Below are positions 61,594 through 64,000 of a DNA stretch of 64,000 bases, one piece after another. The notes beneath the pieces are model-generated. The model ran no database searches. It had not been told where the DNA came from and worked only from the letters and a program-made list of their open reading frames with translations. The number at the start of each line of letters is the position of its first letter. The first letter of the stretch is position 1. Source of the stretch: Anaerolineae bacterium (GTDB taxonomy: Bacteria > Chloroflexota > Anaerolineae > 4572-78 > J111); the NCBI GenBank assembly GCA_023151115.1, contig JAKLJP010000019.1, positions 97,236-161,235 of the forward strand. The letters are read 5' to 3'. The position numbers and the translations under genes are program-made.

Positions 61594-63681
61594 TCACCTC
61601 GATTGCTTCACAAAATCATACCGAAACTCGACCAGCATAAACTGCCCCGGCCCCAGGTTGACCGTCATTTCGGCCAAATCCACCAATTCGATAATATATT
61701 CGCCGGTTGCCAGCGCCCCAAATTCGGTGGCGTACTCGCCCCACTCCGGCTTGTCGCCGGTCAATTGAGGCTGGCTCTGCCAGGGGCCGCTGCGGATGAC
61801 CACCGGATGGTCTTTCAATCCGGCGGCCCGCACGGCAATTGTTCCCACCACCCCCTCCTGAGTCTGCACAATCCGTCCCTGCCAGGCCAAAGCCGGCGTC
61901 GGCGTGGAGGTCGGTCGTGGGGTCACAGTCGCGGTGGGGCTGGGGCGAATAACCACAGCGGGCTGGGTAGCGGTTGCCGCCGTTGTAGCCGTCGGTGTGC
62001 GCCGGGGCTGCGCCCCCTGCCCCACTACCGGGGGCTGTTGGGCCAAAGCCAGGGTGGCATAGGTGGCGCTGGGCGAAAATTCAACTTCGGCGGCGCTGCG
62101 GCCATCCACAAACAGGCGCAGACCCGCGCCGGTATGCAGCGCTTCGACTAGATACACTCCCGGCGTCAACTGCCCAAACTCGCAGACCAACCCACCTAAA
62201 AGCGGGTTCGCCGCCACCTCGCAATAACGCTCTGTCCCCCGCGCCGAGCGCAGCGCCGCCACCTGGCCGGTTCGCCCGGCAATCCGCACCCGGATGATAC
62301 CTTCGCTTTGCCAACTGGCCTGGATGCCGTTGTCATTCTGGCTCAAGCGTGCCTGCCAGCCGGTCATCCCCGGCGGCAGTACCTCCAAATCAAACGCCAC
62401 CGCGACCCGTTCATGCTCCATCACCATCACCGGCAAACTCCGGCCCAGACCTTCGGGGGAGATAAAATATTGGCCGGGCTTTAAATTTTCAAACAGGCAG
62501 CTATCCGGCTCGGCTCCGGCTTGACCCGTAGTGCAGCGCCGCTCGACACCCGTGCTGCCCGACGCCCGCAACTGGATCGGCAGCCCTTCAATTCCGGCCA
62601 CTTTGACTGCAATGGACGACGCATCATCGCCCGTGGGCGTGCGGCCGGCGATGACCCCCAGCCAGCGAGTCACTGGGGTGGGGCTGGGCAGAGGGGTTTC
62701 GGTCGGGATCGGTGTGGCGGTAGCAGTCGGCAGGGGCGTTTCGGTGGGGACAAGCGTGGCGGTGGGGATGGGGGTAGCTGTGGGTGGGGCCGGCGTAGGA
62801 GTTGTCGTTGGCGGCAGCGGAATCGGAGTGACAGTGGGAGTAGGTGGAGGCGCCTGCGGTTGAAATTCAACGCGGGTTTCCGTATTGGGTTTCAGTTCGA
62901 CATCAAAACGGGCGTTCAGCCCCAGCGGCTCGATGATATATTTGCCGGGAGTTAAGCCGGCAAACTCAACCGTGTCCGGGCCTATCTCGTCCGGCTTTTG
63001 GCCGGTATCGGCTGTATTGATGACCTGGGATAGGGTAGATAACCGCACCGCCTGATTACTGCGCCCCACCACTTGAACTAAAAGGCGGGCAAAAGGACTA
63101 CCGCTCCACTGCACCTGCGAAACCAGTCGCCCGGTCCAAATCTGGCCGCCAATAGGCGTGGCTGTCGGCGTCGGTAGAACGATTTGGGTAGCCTCCGGGA
63201 CGGGGACTTGCGCAAACTCGATGACGGCCAGGTTGTAATTATCGGCCACTACTTGGATGCTGACCCCTAGGGCCGGCACGCTCACATTCCAATCTCCCGC
63301 TGTCACCGGCGCAAATTCGGCGGTATAGGGGCCGTACTCCGGCTTGGTGCCCGATTCGGCGGTAATGAACACATTGCCGCTGCGCAGCTCAATCTTGGTT
63401 CCAACCATGCCCTCAACCTTGACTCTGAAAATCGAACCTTCGCCGGTGGTATAACCCAACGTATTGCTTACCAAACGGCCAATCCACACTTTAGGTACAG
63501 GCGTCGGAGAGAGCGTTGGCTGGGGAACGGGCGTCGCCGTTGGGCGGGGGGTGGAGGTACGAGTGGGTAGTGTGTCTCTGGTAGATTGAGCGGCGAAAGC
63601 GGGATTAACCGGCTCAAAGTTAAGCAGAGCCAGAAGTCCCACGGCCAGAAAAGCGCATACAAATCCGACAATTTTTATCAC
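61594..63681 (-). CDS. Secreted five-module Ig-like repeat protein
   Basis: 695 residues. Signal peptide (IVGFVCAFLAVGLLALLNF...AFAAQ), then five ~100-residue modules at about 63-165, 180-275, 340-435, 440-550 and 595-690, separated by Thr/Pro stalks. Each module begins with W(I/T/Q)GR(L/I)V or a variant and carries a TG.KPE.G..T.EF..L..G.Y.I pattern, like SdrD/carboxypeptidase-regulatory-type beta sandwiches. No sorting signal or TM anchor at the C-terminus. Likely an extracellular or surface-associated structural protein. Confidence 0.87.
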   Translation of the reverse strand: MIKIVGFVCAFLAVGLLALLNFEPVNPAFAAQSTRDTLPTRTSTPRPTATPVPQPTLSPTPVPKVWIGRLVSNTLGYTTGEGSIFRVKVEGMVGTKIELRSGNVFITAESGTKPEYGPYTAEFAPVTAGDWNVSVPALGVSIQVVADNYNLAVIEFAQVPVPEATQIVLPTPTATPIGGQIWTGRLVSQVQWSGSPFARLLVQVVGRSNQAVRLSTLSQVINTADTGQKPDEIGPDTVEFAGLTPGKYIIEPLGLNARFDVELKPNTETRVEFQPQAPPPTPTVTPIPLPPTTTPTPAPPTATPIPTATLVPTETPLPTATATPIPTETPLPSPTPVTRWLGVIAGRTPTGDDASSIAVKVAGIEGLPIQLRASGSTGVERRCTTGQAGAEPDSCLFENLKPGQYFISPEGLGRSLPVMVMEHERVAVAFDLEVLPPGMTGWQARLSQNDNGIQASWQSEGIIRVRIAGRTGQVAALRSARGTERYCEVAANPLLGGLVCEFGQLTPGVYLVEALHTGAGLRLFVDGRSAAEVEFSPSATYATLALAQQPPVVGQGAQPRRTPTATTAATATQPAVVIRPSPTATVTPRPTSTPTPALAWQGRIVQTQEGVVGTIAVRAAGLKDHPVVIRSGPWQSQPQLTGDKPEWGEYATEFGALATGEYIIELVDLAEMTVNLGPGQFMLVEFRYDFVKQSR

Positions 63682-63805
63682 GACAGGAATTACCCCACCT
63701 CACGAAATCGGCTGAAAACCATTAGAATTATACGTCATGGCGGCTGATTCCTTCAAATAGTAAAGACCTTAAAGGTTTTGGGCGGAAGACTTAAATGAGC
63801 CAAAA

Positions 63806-63871
63806 CGTGTTGCGTCTCGCTTGCGTGTCTGTCGCGGCGTGTTCCATCTGCTTTATTTCACGCAAGACGCA
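63806..63871. repeat. GCGTCTTGCGTG unit hairpin; rest of 63682-64000 empty
   Basis: ACGTGTTGCGTCTCGCTTGC and GTCTGTCGCGGCGTGTTCC face an ACGCAAGACGCAC arm. The unit matches 28078-28126. The remainder of the last 319 bases holds no gene or signal I can support. Confidence 0.7.
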
Positions 63872-64000
63872 CTACGAACATTGAGTAATTGTTTTCCTGG
63901 AACGGGTGTGTATACTTGGCCCCTTTGTCAAGACCACGAATCGAGAAAAATAAGGTGGACTTTTAACAAAGCAATGACAAGCTTAACAACCAAAATGAAC

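Overview
This window looks like a chromosomal stretch of a free-living Chloroflexota bacterium, probably of the Anaerolineae/Caldilineae type. That placement is an inference from gene content and style, not from a marker tree. The signs are kinase-less GAF sensors in large numbers, secreted proteins with Thr/Pro (TPTP) stalks, a baseplate-J-like membrane protein beside RuvX, an MsrP/MsrQ pair, DUF2723 and SirB1 proteins, and mid-GC housekeeping genes with no outer-membrane biogenesis genes. No tRNA, rRNA, CRISPR array, prophage or intact transposase was seen.

Layout. Positions 1-15032 are one long minus-strand signalling island. A hybrid histidine kinase and NarL-type regulator (15032-11133) end in a strong terminator. 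They are followed by a small membrane ORF, a degenerate stand-alone receiver, a GAF/PAS protein, an NMT1-type lipoprotein, two tandem dCache-HAMP-GAF proteins and a V4R-PAS-GAF protein that runs off the window. Three of the sensors lack a kinase but share a similar C-terminal tail. Positions 15231-23130 hold an FHA protein, an RsbW-like ATPase, RuvX, a baseplate-J-like protein, an FtsA-like ATPase, a RelE-type toxin-antitoxin pair and alanyl-tRNA synthetase. Positions 23405-35588 hold a K+ channel, MsrQ/MsrP, a LysM protein, a HAD hydrolase, a SirB1 protein, two surface proteins with a shared stalk-plus-C-terminal-domain design (one with four cyclic-nucleotide-binding domains inside), a Trm112-like protein and a metallopeptidase. 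Positions 35698-43678 hold Pcm, a GT2 glycosyltransferase, a DUF4258/YgiT pair, an aminotransferase, alanine dehydrogenase, a sugar nucleotidyltransferase and a TIR protein with an effector-associated-like N-terminus. Positions 43783-50410 hold rpsO-pnp, signal peptidase I, an XRE-receiver fusion divergent from a receiver, and an alpha/beta-hydrolase lacking the nucleophile serine. Positions 50614-52906 are a damaged region: an NB-ARC STAND ATPase with an AT-rich C-terminal part is cut off at the same point as a decayed SDR gene. The remainder includes a GlsB-type protein, a SAM-I riboswitch with two terminators before a cystathionine gamma-synthase family gene, GNAT, DUF2723, an efflux adaptor, DUF4126, a toxin remnant with its XRE antitoxin, and a five-module secreted protein.

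The most striking non-gene signal is a family of hairpins built from short tandem units (mostly 7 nt, sometimes 6 or 8) facing a reverse-complement array. The architecture is constant but the unit sequence changes from locus to locus, and the same units recur at distant loci. They fill many of the intergenic gaps and also lie in frame inside genes, with several in the DUF2723 gene. Classical REP palindromes and a two-copy 73-nt palindrome occur alongside them.
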